Shown in pieces: positions 44,359 through 51,345 of a stretch of DNA of 64,000 nucleotides. The DNA comes from an uncultured Oscillospiraceae bacterium (lineage in GTDB: Bacteria; Bacillota; Clostridia; Oscillospirales; Acutalibacteraceae): positions 1-64,000 of the forward strand of contig UQLQ01000008.1 of NCBI GenBank assembly GCA_900541905.1, read 5' to 3'. How positions within the stretch are numbered: position 1 is the first letter of the stretch; every line of letters starts with the position of its first letter. The notes under the pieces are model-generated. The model did no database searches, was not told the origin of the DNA, and saw nothing but the letters and a program-made list of their open reading frames with translations. Position numbers and translations under genes: made by a program.

Positions 44359-45903
44359 ATGAAAAAGAACAGACGTACGAAAAAATACTATTTACTTCTT
44401 GCGGTTGCTTTATTGTCAATCGCAAGCTTATTATGCGGAGCAACATTAATTGGAATTTCTATGAATACACCTACAGGTACAAAACTAAACATTTCAGTTG
44501 GGTCTTCCACACAGTTGATTCCAAAGAAAGATGAAGGCTATTTTTTAATTCAAAATCAAGATCAAGGAACTTATATTGCTTTGTTAAGTGAACAAGGATA
44601 TGTTTTGCAGGAACAAACATTTAACATAAAATATAATGAGATTTGTTATTCCGCTGATTATTTATATATTTTACTGTCAGATTCAGAACATAATTCATCT
44701 ATTATTACTTATCATTTATCTGATACATCAGTGACAAATTATCAAACTACAGAATTAAGTACAGCTTTATGTTCTTTTACAGCCTCTCAGGATGGAACCA
44801 TATATGGTATTAACTACTGGGACAGACACAGTCTAATCGCTTATACCAACGTAGCAGAGAAAAATTCTGCTCTGCCAATTCCTCTAAATAGATTTGAAGT
44901 ACCTGTAGATAATTTATGTATCTCTCCGGATGATATGCTTTATGTGGCATTAAAGGATATTACAGATGTATATACTGCATCTGCTGCTCAAGGACTGCCT
45001 TATCATTTTGCCTTACATCAAACAGATACAAATGTACCATTTTTCTTCCCACATACGCTTTCAAATGATATACTATTTGATCGTAACGGTTATTTCTATG
45101 AATTAAACACTGAACAAGCTCCATTATTTACTTTATTGAGTAATACTCGTTATACAAACGCATGTCTTCTTACGGATACCAGTATATTAGCTTCTCTTGC
45201 CTCAAAAGAATATTTAGAAGAATTGGATTGTAACGGAACCGTACTAAATCGTTATCAAATAAAAGGAGAATGCATTGCACTGGCGACAAATGTAAAAGAC
45301 ACAGGTATTTTATTGAAGCAGGAAGATTCGCTTTATTTCGTTACGCTATCCGAACTTAGCCGTATAGAGGATACACCTGACAGTTCTAAACCTAATTCTT
45401 CAGAATTTCATCCTGTCTCCAGTACAACAAATGAAAGTGACCACGAAAATGACCAATCTTCTCACTCTGATTCCTCTTCCCCCAATTATCCTTATCAACT
45501 CGAGAGCGATACATTCTTAATAGACCGCAGCAACAATATCATTTTCTTGCCTCCATCCACCACATTTGCTGTGTTACGAGACAGTTTGAACTCAACAAAA
45601 GATACCATTATTATGAGAAATCTAAGCGGTACTACGATAAATAGTGGAAATCTTGGCACAGGCTATACGGTTGCTCTTCAAATTGATGGCTCAATTATAG
45701 ACAAACTTACAATTATAGTAAAAGGAGATATTAACGGAACCGGTACTGTCAATTCCAGAGATGTACAATTACTTTATGACCAATTAAACGGTTCTGAAAC
45801 ATTATCTGACATTCAGTTACTGGCCTGCGATATGAACCGTGACGAACTGATAGACACCAGTGATCTATTACTGCTGAAACAGCAAATTGTCTCCGCACAA
45901 TAA
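44359..45903 (+). CDS. dockerin type I-containing secreted or membrane-anchored protein
   Basis: A 514-residue protein. A signal anchor (YYLLLAVALLSIASLLCGATL, in two parts around residues 9-29) is followed by about 300 residues of short repeated strand/turn units, possibly a beta-propeller. A Ser/Asp/His-rich linker (about 340-375) and a C-terminal type I dockerin follow: GDINGTGTVNSRD and DMNRDELIDTSD are the two calcium loops (about 453-500). The ATG at 44359 follows AAAGGG. It probably docks to a cohesin scaffold not in this window. Confidence 0.8.
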   Translation: MKKNRRTKKYYLLLAVALLSIASLLCGATLIGISMNTPTGTKLNISVGSSTQLIPKKDEGYFLIQNQDQGTYIALLSEQGYVLQEQTFNIKYNEICYSADYLYILLSDSEHNSSIITYHLSDTSVTNYQTTELSTALCSFTASQDGTIYGINYWDRHSLIAYTNVAEKNSALPIPLNRFEVPVDNLCISPDDMLYVALKDITDVYTASAAQGLPYHFALHQTDTNVPFFFPHTLSNDILFDRNGYFYELNTEQAPLFTLLSNTRYTNACLLTDTSILASLASKEYLEELDCNGTVLNRYQIKGECIALATNVKDTGILLKQEDSLYFVTLSELSRIEDTPDSSKPNSSEFHPVSSTTNESDHENDQSSHSDSSSPNYPYQLESDTFLIDRSNNIIFLPPSTTFAVLRDSLNSTKDTIIMRNLSGTTINSGNLGTGYTVALQIDGSIIDKLTIIVKGDINGTGTVNSRDVQLLYDQLNGSETLSDIQLLACDMNRDELIDTSDLLLLKQQIVSAQ

Positions 45904-45905
45904 AT

Positions 45906-45939
45906 AAAAAAGGACGAGGGAAATTCCCCGTCCTTTTTA
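45906..45939. terminator. bidirectional terminator
   Basis: AAAAAGGACGAGGG and CCCCGTCCTTTTT arms around a 5-base loop lie between the convergent dockerin gene and the Cys-rich 95-residue gene. A and T runs on both sides suit both directions. Confidence 0.85.
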
Positions 45940-45945
45940 TTTCAA

Positions 45946-46233
45946 TTATAGAGAAGCTAAAACTTCGTTACATTTTTTAACAACGTCTTCAGCAGTTACT
46001 GTACCTCCACAGCAGCAACCGCAGCCACCGTCTTTTCCTTTTTCAAATACTGTAACAATATTTTTATTCATATCATATGTAGTATGATTTGCTTTTGGAC
46101 AATCATTGGTATCTTCAGCCCAAATATAACCATTGTCTGTATTAAAGTACAATCTTACCCAACCGGTCTTTTCATTATATCTTTCTGTTTCATTTTTAAT
46201 GTCTTGAGAAAGTGTTACTTCTTTAATAGCCAT
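45946..46233 (-). CDS. small protein with a GGCGCCCGG cysteine cluster
   Basis: A 95-residue protein that I do not recognise. Residues about 1-65 form a beta-rich domain with aromatic strands (GWVRLYFNTDNGYIWAEDT). A GKDGGCGCCCGGTVTAED motif (about 67-84) places four cysteines in five residues, and a short amphipathic helix closes the protein. The Cys cluster suggests metal or redox chemistry. No partner gene is evident beside it. Confidence 0.6.
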   Translation of the reverse strand: MAIKEVTLSQDIKNETERYNEKTGWVRLYFNTDNGYIWAEDTNDCPKANHTTYDMNKNIVTVFEKGKDGGCGCCCGGTVTAEDVVKKCNEVLASL

Positions 46234-46385
46234 AATAAATCATCCTCCGTTTTTACATCTATAAAATGTACCCTTAGTTTATCATACTAAAGTCAAGAAT
46301 TCAATACTTACTGAACATCAAAATAGGAAGAAATATATATAACCCAAGGATTAATTTATAAACTATATGTTAGAAAAAATTTTTA

Positions 46386-46868
46386 TTAAGCCAGTATTTT
46401 TCCTTCCGGAAATAGTTTACGAAAAATAAATCGTAATAGCGGACCTGCAATCAATAACTGAAACGGCAAAGCCATTGCTAAGTTTCTGGGAAGAATCATT
46501 AAATATTGCCATCCAATGGTACTCCAATTCCCTGTTGCTATACAAGATTCAATTGCACCAAAGGCAGACATAATAATAACCATAGGTAAAATAGTGCAAC
46601 ATGTAATTGCGATAATAATTTTCCATGGTTTACTTGTCGGTTTTATAAGGAAACGAAATGCAAACCATTCTGCGAATTTGGAAACAATCAATTTCTCTGC
46701 TAAAAACGCTACTAAGTACGCAAGTGGAAACGCCAACCAAGCCTCCTGTAATACTTCTAAGGATAGTCCTCCGTAAACAATAGCCATATTATAGGTACAC
46801 ATCCAAATAGCCATAATAAAAACCATCAGCACTGAATAAATTAAATCTTCTCTTTTATTCTGCGGCAT
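46386..46868 (-). CDS. DUF2798 membrane protein
   Basis: A 160-residue integral membrane protein with four hydrophobic segments (about residues 10-30, 40-62, 84-108, 125-150). The repeated pattern (LIYSVLMVFIMAIWMCTYN and the matching second half) and FPLAYLVAFLAEKLIV fit the two-repeat DUF2798 family. The ATG at 46868 follows GGAGG; five upstream codons are not needed. Its function is unknown. Confidence 0.8.
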   Translation of the reverse strand: MPQNKREDLIYSVLMVFIMAIWMCTYNMAIVYGGLSLEVLQEAWLAFPLAYLVAFLAEKLIVSKFAEWFAFRFLIKPTSKPWKIIIAITCCTILPMVIIMSAFGAIESCIATGNWSTIGWQYLMILPRNLAMALPFQLLIAGPLLRFIFRKLFPEGKILA

Positions 46869-47134
46869 TATAGATACCTCCATTTTTATTTTGTGCTGAC
46901 ATTTATTGTATACACTTTTTTGCCTCTAATGTAATACCCTATTTTATTTTCAGCGTTATTCACAACATATAACGCACGATATCTTGTATATTTTTTCTAT
47001 ATAAATATATACATATTTGCACTTATATTCATTTTGGTTCACTTTTATAATTCCATTTTTAGACATTTGCTTCATCTATAAAAATATAGAAAATTTTTAT
47101 AATAAGCTTAAAAGAAATGAAGTTTTCATTGATT

Positions 47135-47275
47135 TTACAAACATCTCTCTATCATTTTATCACTAAGTCCATCATGGATAAAAAAATATTCCATATGATC
47201 ATGACGTATTCTAAAATGCAGAGCCAATTATTCCATCGCATAAAAGACAGAATAATCTTTAGTTAGATATTTCAT
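47135..47275 (-). pseudogene. broken small gene, possibly DUF4085-like 5' fragment
   Basis: A good ribosome site (GGAGGAG) precedes ATG at 47275. The frame reads MKYLTKDYSVFYAME, hits TAA at 47228-47230, and then stays open in the same frame for 30 further codons (starting LALHFRIRHDHMEYFF). The start resembles the MKYLTKEWYE-type opening of DUF4085 proteins. Reading through the stop suggests a recent nonsense mutation in a gene that also lost its 3' part. Confidence 0.35.
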
Positions 47276-47362
47276 CAAACGATCTACTTAAATTATTTAT
47301 CTCCTCCTTTTATGGTAATCAAATATTCGAATTAGAAACCTAATAAGTTATATAAAATAAAT

Positions 47363-47391
47363 AAAACCGGTCACTTAAATCAAGTAACCGG
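47363..47391 (-). terminator. terminator after the 101-residue gene
   Basis: CCGGTTACTT and AAGTGACCGG arms on the minus strand, allowing one G-T pair, with a 5-base loop and TTTTATTT after. Confidence 0.75.
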
Positions 47392-47465
47392 AGAACTTGG
47401 AAAGGGTGGACACTTTAGATGTCACCTCCAATATCCATTCTATTAAATATCACAGATAAAACTCT

Positions 47466-47771
47466 TTAATTTTCCAATATTCTTTTGCAATATTCTATTT
47501 CCTCCAGAGTAAAAAGTTCACTATATTCCGTTTTTTGAGCAATGTATTCCATAGTTAAATCTAACCGATTTATAATGTAAAGAGTTGTAAATCCATCGGA
47601 TACCTCACCTGTATCTCGGCCATTCTTAATTAATCTCTTTGCTGTTTCTACCCCACCGTATTGGTTAATCATCTGTAAAAACCGTGTAGGGTTATACATG
47701 CATTCCTCCTTCGCACGTTTGCAAATCTCTCTCATTTCTTTTTCAAAAATTAAGGCTAACTCTTCGTTCAT
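47466..47771 (-). CDS. conserved hypothetical protein, mostly helical
   Basis: A 101-residue protein that I cannot name. It is helical and charged, with YNPTRFLQMINQYGGVETAK (about residues 26-45) and a C-terminal TEYSELFTLEEIEYCKRIL. Similar short proteins are common in many bacteria without known function. The ATG at 47771 follows GGAGATAAGG; an upstream in-frame ATG is less well spaced. It lies at the left edge of the accessory island. Confidence 0.6.
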   Translation of the reverse strand: MNEELALIFEKEMREICKRAKEECMYNPTRFLQMINQYGGVETAKRLIKNGRDTGEVSDGFTTLYIINRLDLTMEYIAQKTEYSELFTLEEIEYCKRILEN

Positions 47772-47943
47772 GAACCTTATCTCCTTCAAATCATTATTCA
47801 CTTTATTTTTCTGATTACTTAGAAACTAAACTCAACAAAATTAGAACCCAAATGAAAATAAGGTCGGGTGGTTTTAGATGTCTTTCCACACAACGATATC
47901 GTGGGCAAATTTATCCCACAACTTTCATGAAAACAATTTATAA

Positions 47944-47975
47944 AAAGCTGCATTTCAAAATTGAAATGCAGCTTT
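47944..47975 (-). terminator. 32-bp palindrome, probable tRNA-type terminator
   Basis: AAAGCTGCATTTCAA and its complement form a perfect palindrome. On the minus strand it is followed by TTTTTA and preceded by the tRNA-like 3' end at 47980-48000, the usual layout of a tRNA gene and its terminator. Confidence 0.7.
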
Positions 47976-47979
47976 CGCT

Positions 47980-48000
47980 TGGTTGCGGGAGTTTGCACCA
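47980..48000 (-). pseudogene. possible eroded tRNA 3' end
   Basis: Read on the minus strand, TGGTGCAAA then CTCCCGCAACCA ends in CCA and looks like the T-loop plus acceptor 3' strand of a tRNA. About five bases of the T stem are missing, and there is no anticodon or D arm upstream. Its terminator follows. It may be an attachment-site scar of an integrated island. Confidence 0.35.
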
Positions 48001-48095
48001 TAGTTTACCTACGATTTTATTCTATTATATTGCTAAAAATCTTTAAATAAAAATCTATTATATAATTACATTGCTATTGATATATTAAAATGATA

Positions 48096-48199
48096 TACTA
48101 ACAATAATTTAAAAATAAATTTATAAAAATATAATTACTTTTTGGAGGAAAAATGAGTGATTATATTTTTATAAATTTATTTTTAAATTATTGTTAGTA
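48096..48199. repeat. 40-bp perfect inverted repeat with ribosome site and ATG in the loop
   Basis: The 40 bases at 48096-48135 are exactly the reverse complement of 48160-48199. The 24-base loop contains GGAGGAAAA followed by ATG at 48153. That ATG opens a 14-codon frame (MSDYIFINLFLNYC) closing at TAG 48195-48197, three bases before the first ATG of the Abi gene. The arms are nearly all A/T. Confidence 0.95.
48153..48197 (+). CDS. 14-codon leader ORF inside the hairpin
   Basis: ATG at 48153 follows a strong GGAGGAAAA and encodes MSDYIFINLFLNYC. Its TAG lies two bases before the ATG at 48200 of the Abi gene. It could couple translation into the nuclease gene or be the shifted original N-terminus of that gene: the two frames differ by one base. 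Whether it is expressed is unknown. Confidence 0.4.
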   Translation: MSDYIFINLFLNYC

Positions 48200-49153
48200 A
48201 TGCGCCATTTAAGAGATAATGGTGTTTATATCTCTGGTTCTAATCAAAAAAGACAACTTATTAATACAGGATATTATCACGGATATAAAGGATATCGTTT
48301 TTTTAAAGAGTCTTCAGCTCGTCTTCCTGTTTCCTCTTATCAAGATATTAATGCAATTATACAGTATGATACTAATCTAAAATCTCTCTTGTATAGCAAA
48401 GTTATGTTTTTAGAAACCGCACTAAAAAATATTGTATTAAATTCAATCATGTTAGAAATAAATTCTAGTAAAATCAGTGAGTTATTCCGTATTGGAGTAA
48501 GTAGTTATAAAAATTCAGATGCAACTGTTCCCCCAATCAAAAAGAAAAAATGTCAACAAAACAAACTTAATTTACAAGTTATGATTCAAAGTTCTATCTA
48601 TAAAGCATATCAAAACGAAAATCCAAAAATAACACATTTTTACAATCACCCAAATCACAATGACGTTCCTCTTTGGGCTTTATTTGAAATATTAACTATG
48701 GGAAACTTCGGTTATCTAGTATCATGTCTTACTGTTTCAATCAGAGAAAAAATATCCACTGAACTTGGTTTAAAGCTTTCCTATGATACAAATAGGACTT
48801 TGTTGCAAACGTATATTTATCTTTTAAAAGATTTGCGCAATGCCATTGCGCATAATGATGTGGTTTATGACACACGTTTTAAAAGTTTTGATGCTCCCAA
48901 AGCAGCTAAAACATGTCTAGAACAAGAAATTAATATAAAAAATATTCAATTTAACTCTATTATCGATTATATTATTCTTATAACCTACATATTAAAATTA
49001 TTAAAAATAACGAAAACAGAATTAAAAACCTTTATTCGTGATTTTGAAAATATAACAAAAGAATACCAAACTTCTGTAAAACAGGCAATTTATCTAAAAA
49101 CAACTCAAGCAGATTTAAACACAAAACTTGAAAATTTAAAAAATTTTCTTTAG
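48200..49153 (+). CDS. Abi_2 (AbiF/AbiD-type) HEPN ribonuclease, abortive infection
   Basis: About 317 residues. The Abi_2 fold is visible as NTGYYHGYKGYRFF (about residues 22-35), SLLYSKVMFLETALKN near 70, and HPNHNDVPLWALFEILTMGN near 150-169. LRNAIAHNDVVYD (about 212-224) is the RX4-6H motif of a HEPN ribonuclease, with Arg213 and His218. The N-terminus is about 10-15 residues shorter than usual because the hairpin replaces it. TTG 48191 or ATG 48200 may start it. A small RNA gene follows directly. Confidence 0.85.
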   Translation: MRHLRDNGVYISGSNQKRQLINTGYYHGYKGYRFFKESSARLPVSSYQDINAIIQYDTNLKSLLYSKVMFLETALKNIVLNSIMLEINSSKISELFRIGVSSYKNSDATVPPIKKKKCQQNKLNLQVMIQSSIYKAYQNENPKITHFYNHPNHNDVPLWALFEILTMGNFGYLVSCLTVSIREKISTELGLKLSYDTNRTLLQTYIYLLKDLRNAIAHNDVVYDTRFKSFDAPKAAKTCLEQEINIKNIQFNSIIDYIILITYILKLLKITKTELKTFIRDFENITKEYQTSVKQAIYLKTTQADLNTKLENLKNFL

Positions 49154-49157
49154 AATG

Positions 49158-49186
49158 TTGCATATTGTGTGATACTAATGTATAAT
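49158..49186 (+). promoter_or_regulatory. promoter for the small RNA after the Abi gene
   Basis: TTGCAT (49158-49163) and TATAAT (49181-49186) are exactly 17 bases apart, beginning five bases after the Abi stop codon. The only thing it can drive before the terminator at 49227-49258 is a short noncoding stretch. Confidence 0.75.
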
Positions 49187-49192
49187 ATATTT

Positions 49193-49258
49193 ATTAATTG
49201 GGGTGTATGTTTGCGGACTACACTTGGAGGAGATAGATTTTTTCTATCTCCTCTTTTT
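49193..49258 (+). ncRNA. predicted ~66-nt RNA adjacent to the HEPN Abi gene
   Basis: A consensus promoter and an ideal terminator bracket about 66 bases with no reading frame. The RNA would fold as a 5-bp stem (GTGTA 49203-49207 with TACAC 49219-49223) with an 11-base loop, then the 10-bp terminator stem. Abi_2/AbiF nucleases are known to occur beside small structured RNAs that act as antitoxin or guide partners, so this is a strong candidate for the partner RNA. Confidence 0.6.
49227..49258 (+). terminator. terminator of the Abi-associated RNA
   Basis: GAGGAGATAG (49227-49236) pairs perfectly with CTATCTCCTC (49244-49253) around a 7-base loop and is followed by TTTTT. Confidence 0.9.
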
Positions 49259-49284
49259 ATTTATGTAAATATCAGGGCAAACTA

Positions 49285-49321
49285 TTGACATAAAGCATAT
49301 TTTGTATTACAATGTATTACA
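49285..49321 (+). promoter_or_regulatory. toxin-antitoxin promoter with tandem operator
   Basis: TTGACA (49285-49290) and TACAAT (49308-49313) are 17 bases apart. TGTATTACA occurs twice in direct order (49303-49311 and 49313-49321), overlapping the -10. Such repeats suit a ribbon-helix-helix antitoxin that represses its own operon. Confidence 0.7.
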
Positions 49322-49338
49322 GATAGGGAGTGATTACA

Positions 49339-49560
49339 ATGACTATATCCGTAAGACTAAACAATGAAGATACAGAACTATTTAAAAAATATGCAGAAAT
49401 GCACAATATGTCCTTGTCCGATTTAATCAGAAACGCTGTTCTTGAAAAAATCGAAGATGAATACGACTTAAAATGTTATGAAAAAGCAATGGAAGAATAT
49501 AAGAAAAATCCTGTCACTTACACACATGATGAAGTTGTAAAAATGTTGGAGCTTGATTGA
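49339..49560 (+). CDS. RelB/DinJ-like ribbon-helix-helix antitoxin
   Basis: A 73-residue antitoxin. The N-terminal TISVRLNNEDTELFKKYAEM and SLSDLIRNAVLEKIEDEYD form a ribbon-helix-helix DNA-binding domain. The acidic C-terminal part (YEKAMEEYKKNPVTYTHDEV) would wrap the toxin. It resembles the DUF6290/RelB group. The ATG at 49339 follows AGGGAG. The stop overlaps the toxin start (TGATG), so the pair is translationally coupled, and a tandem operator lies upstream. Confidence 0.85.
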   Translation: MTISVRLNNEDTELFKKYAEMHNMSLSDLIRNAVLEKIEDEYDLKCYEKAMEEYKKNPVTYTHDEVVKMLELD

Positions 49561-49823
49561 TGAAATATTCTGTAGAATACACGCCAAAGGCTGTAAAAGA
49601 ATTAAAAAAACTTGATAAACACACACGCAGTCTAATTATTGGTTGGATTGAAAAAAATCTGATAGACTGTGAAAATCCACGCCAGCACGGAAAAGGGCTG
49701 ACGGCTAACCGTAGTGGGCAATGGCGGTATCGTATCGGAGATTATCGGTTGATTGCTGAAATATCCGACAATACCATTACAATACTGATTTTAAACGTAG
49801 GACATAGAAAAGAAATTTATTAA
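49560..49823 (+). CDS. RelE/ParE-family toxin
   Basis: An 87-residue toxin. The family core KYSVEYTPKAVKELKKLDKH (residues about 2-21), then GKGLTANRSGQWRYRIGDYR (about 48-67) and the C-terminal IIILNVGHRKEIY-like strand are all present. Members are ribosome-dependent mRNA interferases or gyrase poisons; the arginines and C-terminal His/Arg fit the RelE branch. The ATG at 49560 shares a base with the antitoxin stop. Confidence 0.87.
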   Translation: MKYSVEYTPKAVKELKKLDKHTRSLIIGWIEKNLIDCENPRQHGKGLTANRSGQWRYRIGDYRLIAEISDNTITILILNVGHRKEIY

Positions 49824-49825
49824 AG

Positions 49826-49848
49826 GAGAGGGAAACCTCTCTTTTTTT
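49826..49848. terminator. terminator between the toxin and the sigma factor gene
   Basis: GAGAGG (49826-49831) pairs with CCTCTC (49836-49841) over a GAAA loop, followed by seven T. It ends the toxin-antitoxin transcript and lies at the left edge of the phage-like element. Confidence 0.8.
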
Positions 49849-49850
49849 GT

Positions 49851-50597
49851 TTAAATATATAAACGTTCTTTCATGTGCTGAAAATGCTCTTGTTTTATGA
49901 TTGTTTCATCTGTGTTGGGATAGCCCTTGTGTAGTTCCGTGGTAATATATTCATCAAAGAATGGTTTTAACAGTCGTAAACCTTTACCACTCCGCATACG
50001 TCTAAATGCTTTTTTTGTTTCTTGTCGGACGGTTTCTGCGCACAAAGACAATTCTTTTCCAATCTCTTTAAAACTTCTATTGTCATAATATACAGATAAT
50101 AAAATTTTTCGTTGGCGGTCGGTACAGGTGTCCAATGCTTCGGTCAACGCTTCTCTTAATAACTCATTATCTGTTTTTTCTTCCACGTTCTGCATTTCTT
50201 GTGCTGCGCTTTCGTCCTCAATAATATCAGATAAATACAAATCGCTATCTTCCCCCGTTGGAATGTCTAAACTGTCACAAAAATTTAATGTATCTCTTTT
50301 ACTTGTTTTTTGTCCAAATAGTGCGTTTATCGCCTTTTTAAGATGATATTTTAAATAACTGTTAAAATTATACTCTTTGTCTGGTTTAAAGGCTTCTACG
50401 GCTTTTAAAAAGACAAAATAACATTCCTGTGTGAAATCTTCAAGCGTTACTCCTTTACGTGAACAGAAATCACAACCATAATGAGTATAAGCGCGATTAC
50501 ACATAAAATATAATAACTTGTACACCTGTAACCATAATTTTTCCAGTGCCAGCTTGTCGCCCTGCTGTGCCTGTACCGCTAGTTCTTCATTTGTCAT
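49851..50597 (-). CDS. sigma-70-family RNA polymerase sigma factor of the mobile element
   Basis: A 248-residue sigma factor. Region 2 is seen as LEDFTQECYFVFLKAVEAF followed by the YNFNSYLKYHLKKAIN helix (about residues 50-95). Region 4 is CTDRQRKILLSVYYDNRSFKE with the helix-turn-helix LSLCAETVRQETKKAFRR (about 150-195). A Cys pair CDFCSRKG (about 43-50) is inserted in region 2. AAGGGG precedes the ATG. As the last gene of the leftward operon it may direct late expression. It is separated from the upstream gene by a hairpin. Confidence 0.78.
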   Translation of the reverse strand: MTNEELAVQAQQGDKLALEKLWLQVYKLLYFMCNRAYTHYGCDFCSRKGVTLEDFTQECYFVFLKAVEAFKPDKEYNFNSYLKYHLKKAINALFGQKTSKRDTLNFCDSLDIPTGEDSDLYLSDIIEDESAAQEMQNVEEKTDNELLREALTEALDTCTDRQRKILLSVYYDNRSFKEIGKELSLCAETVRQETKKAFRRMRSGKGLRLLKPFFDEYITTELHKGYPNTDETIIKQEHFQHMKERLYI

Positions 50598-50735
50598 ATT
50601 TCTGCCCCTTTCTCTTTTTAGTAAAAAAAGTTCGGAAAAACTCTAAATAAAAAGTCCTCCGCTGGGCCACATCACGCATAAAAGCGGAGAGGTGCGGGAG
50701 GTCCTTTTTATACATATTTACTTGTAAACTAAGAA

Positions 50736-50990
50736 TTAGGCTTCTCCACCGAACCAAAGATTTTTCGCTTCTATTGGCAAACGGTATGTTCCTACCCACA
50801 ACGGCGGGAAATTTCCGTTCGGAGTGTCTATTGTCGTAAATACAGCAAATTCTTGTTTGCCGAATACAGAGTCGTTTGTTTCAATCGTATCGGCTGCAAG
50901 CGTACCTTTTACGCGCGGTTGTCCCTCTAACTTTAATTGGTATAATCTGCACATATATGTCTTGCTGTCGTCAAAAACATTTTTAGCCAT
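50736..50990 (-). CDS. hypothetical small protein after the minor-capsid-like gene
   Basis: An 84-residue beta-rich protein that I do not recognise. It has TYMCRLYQLKLEGQP, then FGKQEFAVFTTIDT and a tryptophan/proline-rich end (PPLWVGTYRLPIEAKNLW). Its ATG overlaps the stop of the minor-capsid-like gene, so it may be a second structural or capsid-related protein. A strong hairpin (about 50655-50705) downstream separates it from the sigma gene. Confidence 0.5.
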   Translation of the reverse strand: MAKNVFDDSKTYMCRLYQLKLEGQPRVKGTLAADTIETNDSVFGKQEFAVFTTIDTPNGNFPPLWVGTYRLPIEAKNLWFGGEA

Positions 50991-51342
50991 GTTTATTCAT
51001 CCCTTTCTCAAAAGCATTTTGAGCCACCTTGTCCAGCTCTTTTTTATAGGTGTTTACACCTTTTTCAGCCCACATGAGAGAAGCGTTGGAGTTTTCATCT
51101 TTGGACGGTGTTCCTGTATAATACAGCTTTCTGGCAAAATCTTCTTTTTCCCAAATTGCAAGACCTTTTTGTGGCTGGCTGGCTTTCAATGCGCTGTCTT
51201 TCAACTCTCCTTGGTCTTGTCGCACAAAAATGTTTCCATACTCGATAACGGATTCCGTCACAGCTACTTTCATTGACTGTGCTCCCGCATTGATTTTTGC
51301 AGTTATCGCACCAAGATTACGTTTGATTTTTACATTTGCCAT
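50983..51342 (-). CDS. minor capsid-like protein
   Basis: A 119-residue protein matching the phage minor capsid (Minor_capsid_2-type) pattern. It has an N-terminal helix (GAITAKINAGAQSMKVAV), a QGELKDSALKAS segment (about residues 45-56), and ARKLYYTGTPSKDENSNAS (about 69-87), followed by a C-terminal helix DKVAQNAFEKGMNK. In complete phages this lies among head genes next to the capsid. Here it follows the interrupted 203-codon gene by 3 bases and overlaps the next gene. No major capsid gene accompanies it. Confidence 0.7.
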   Translation of the reverse strand: MANVKIKRNLGAITAKINAGAQSMKVAVTESVIEYGNIFVRQDQGELKDSALKASQPQKGLAIWEKEDFARKLYYTGTPSKDENSNASLMWAEKGVNTYKKELDKVAQNAFEKGMNKHG

Positions 51343-51345
51343 TAA

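Larger units (their letters stand above)
46884..47465. other. AT-rich gene-poor stretch with one likely pseudogene
   Basis: This 580-base stretch holds only a broken frame at 47135-47275 and a terminator at 47363-47391. The rest is AT-rich without frames, repeats or promoters that I can support. Confidence 0.5.

Noticed and set aside
48096..49153. CRISPR array or Cas13-type locus around the HEPN gene
   Set aside because: There are no spaced direct repeats. The gene has one HEPN motif and the Abi_2 pattern, so it is related in mechanism at most.
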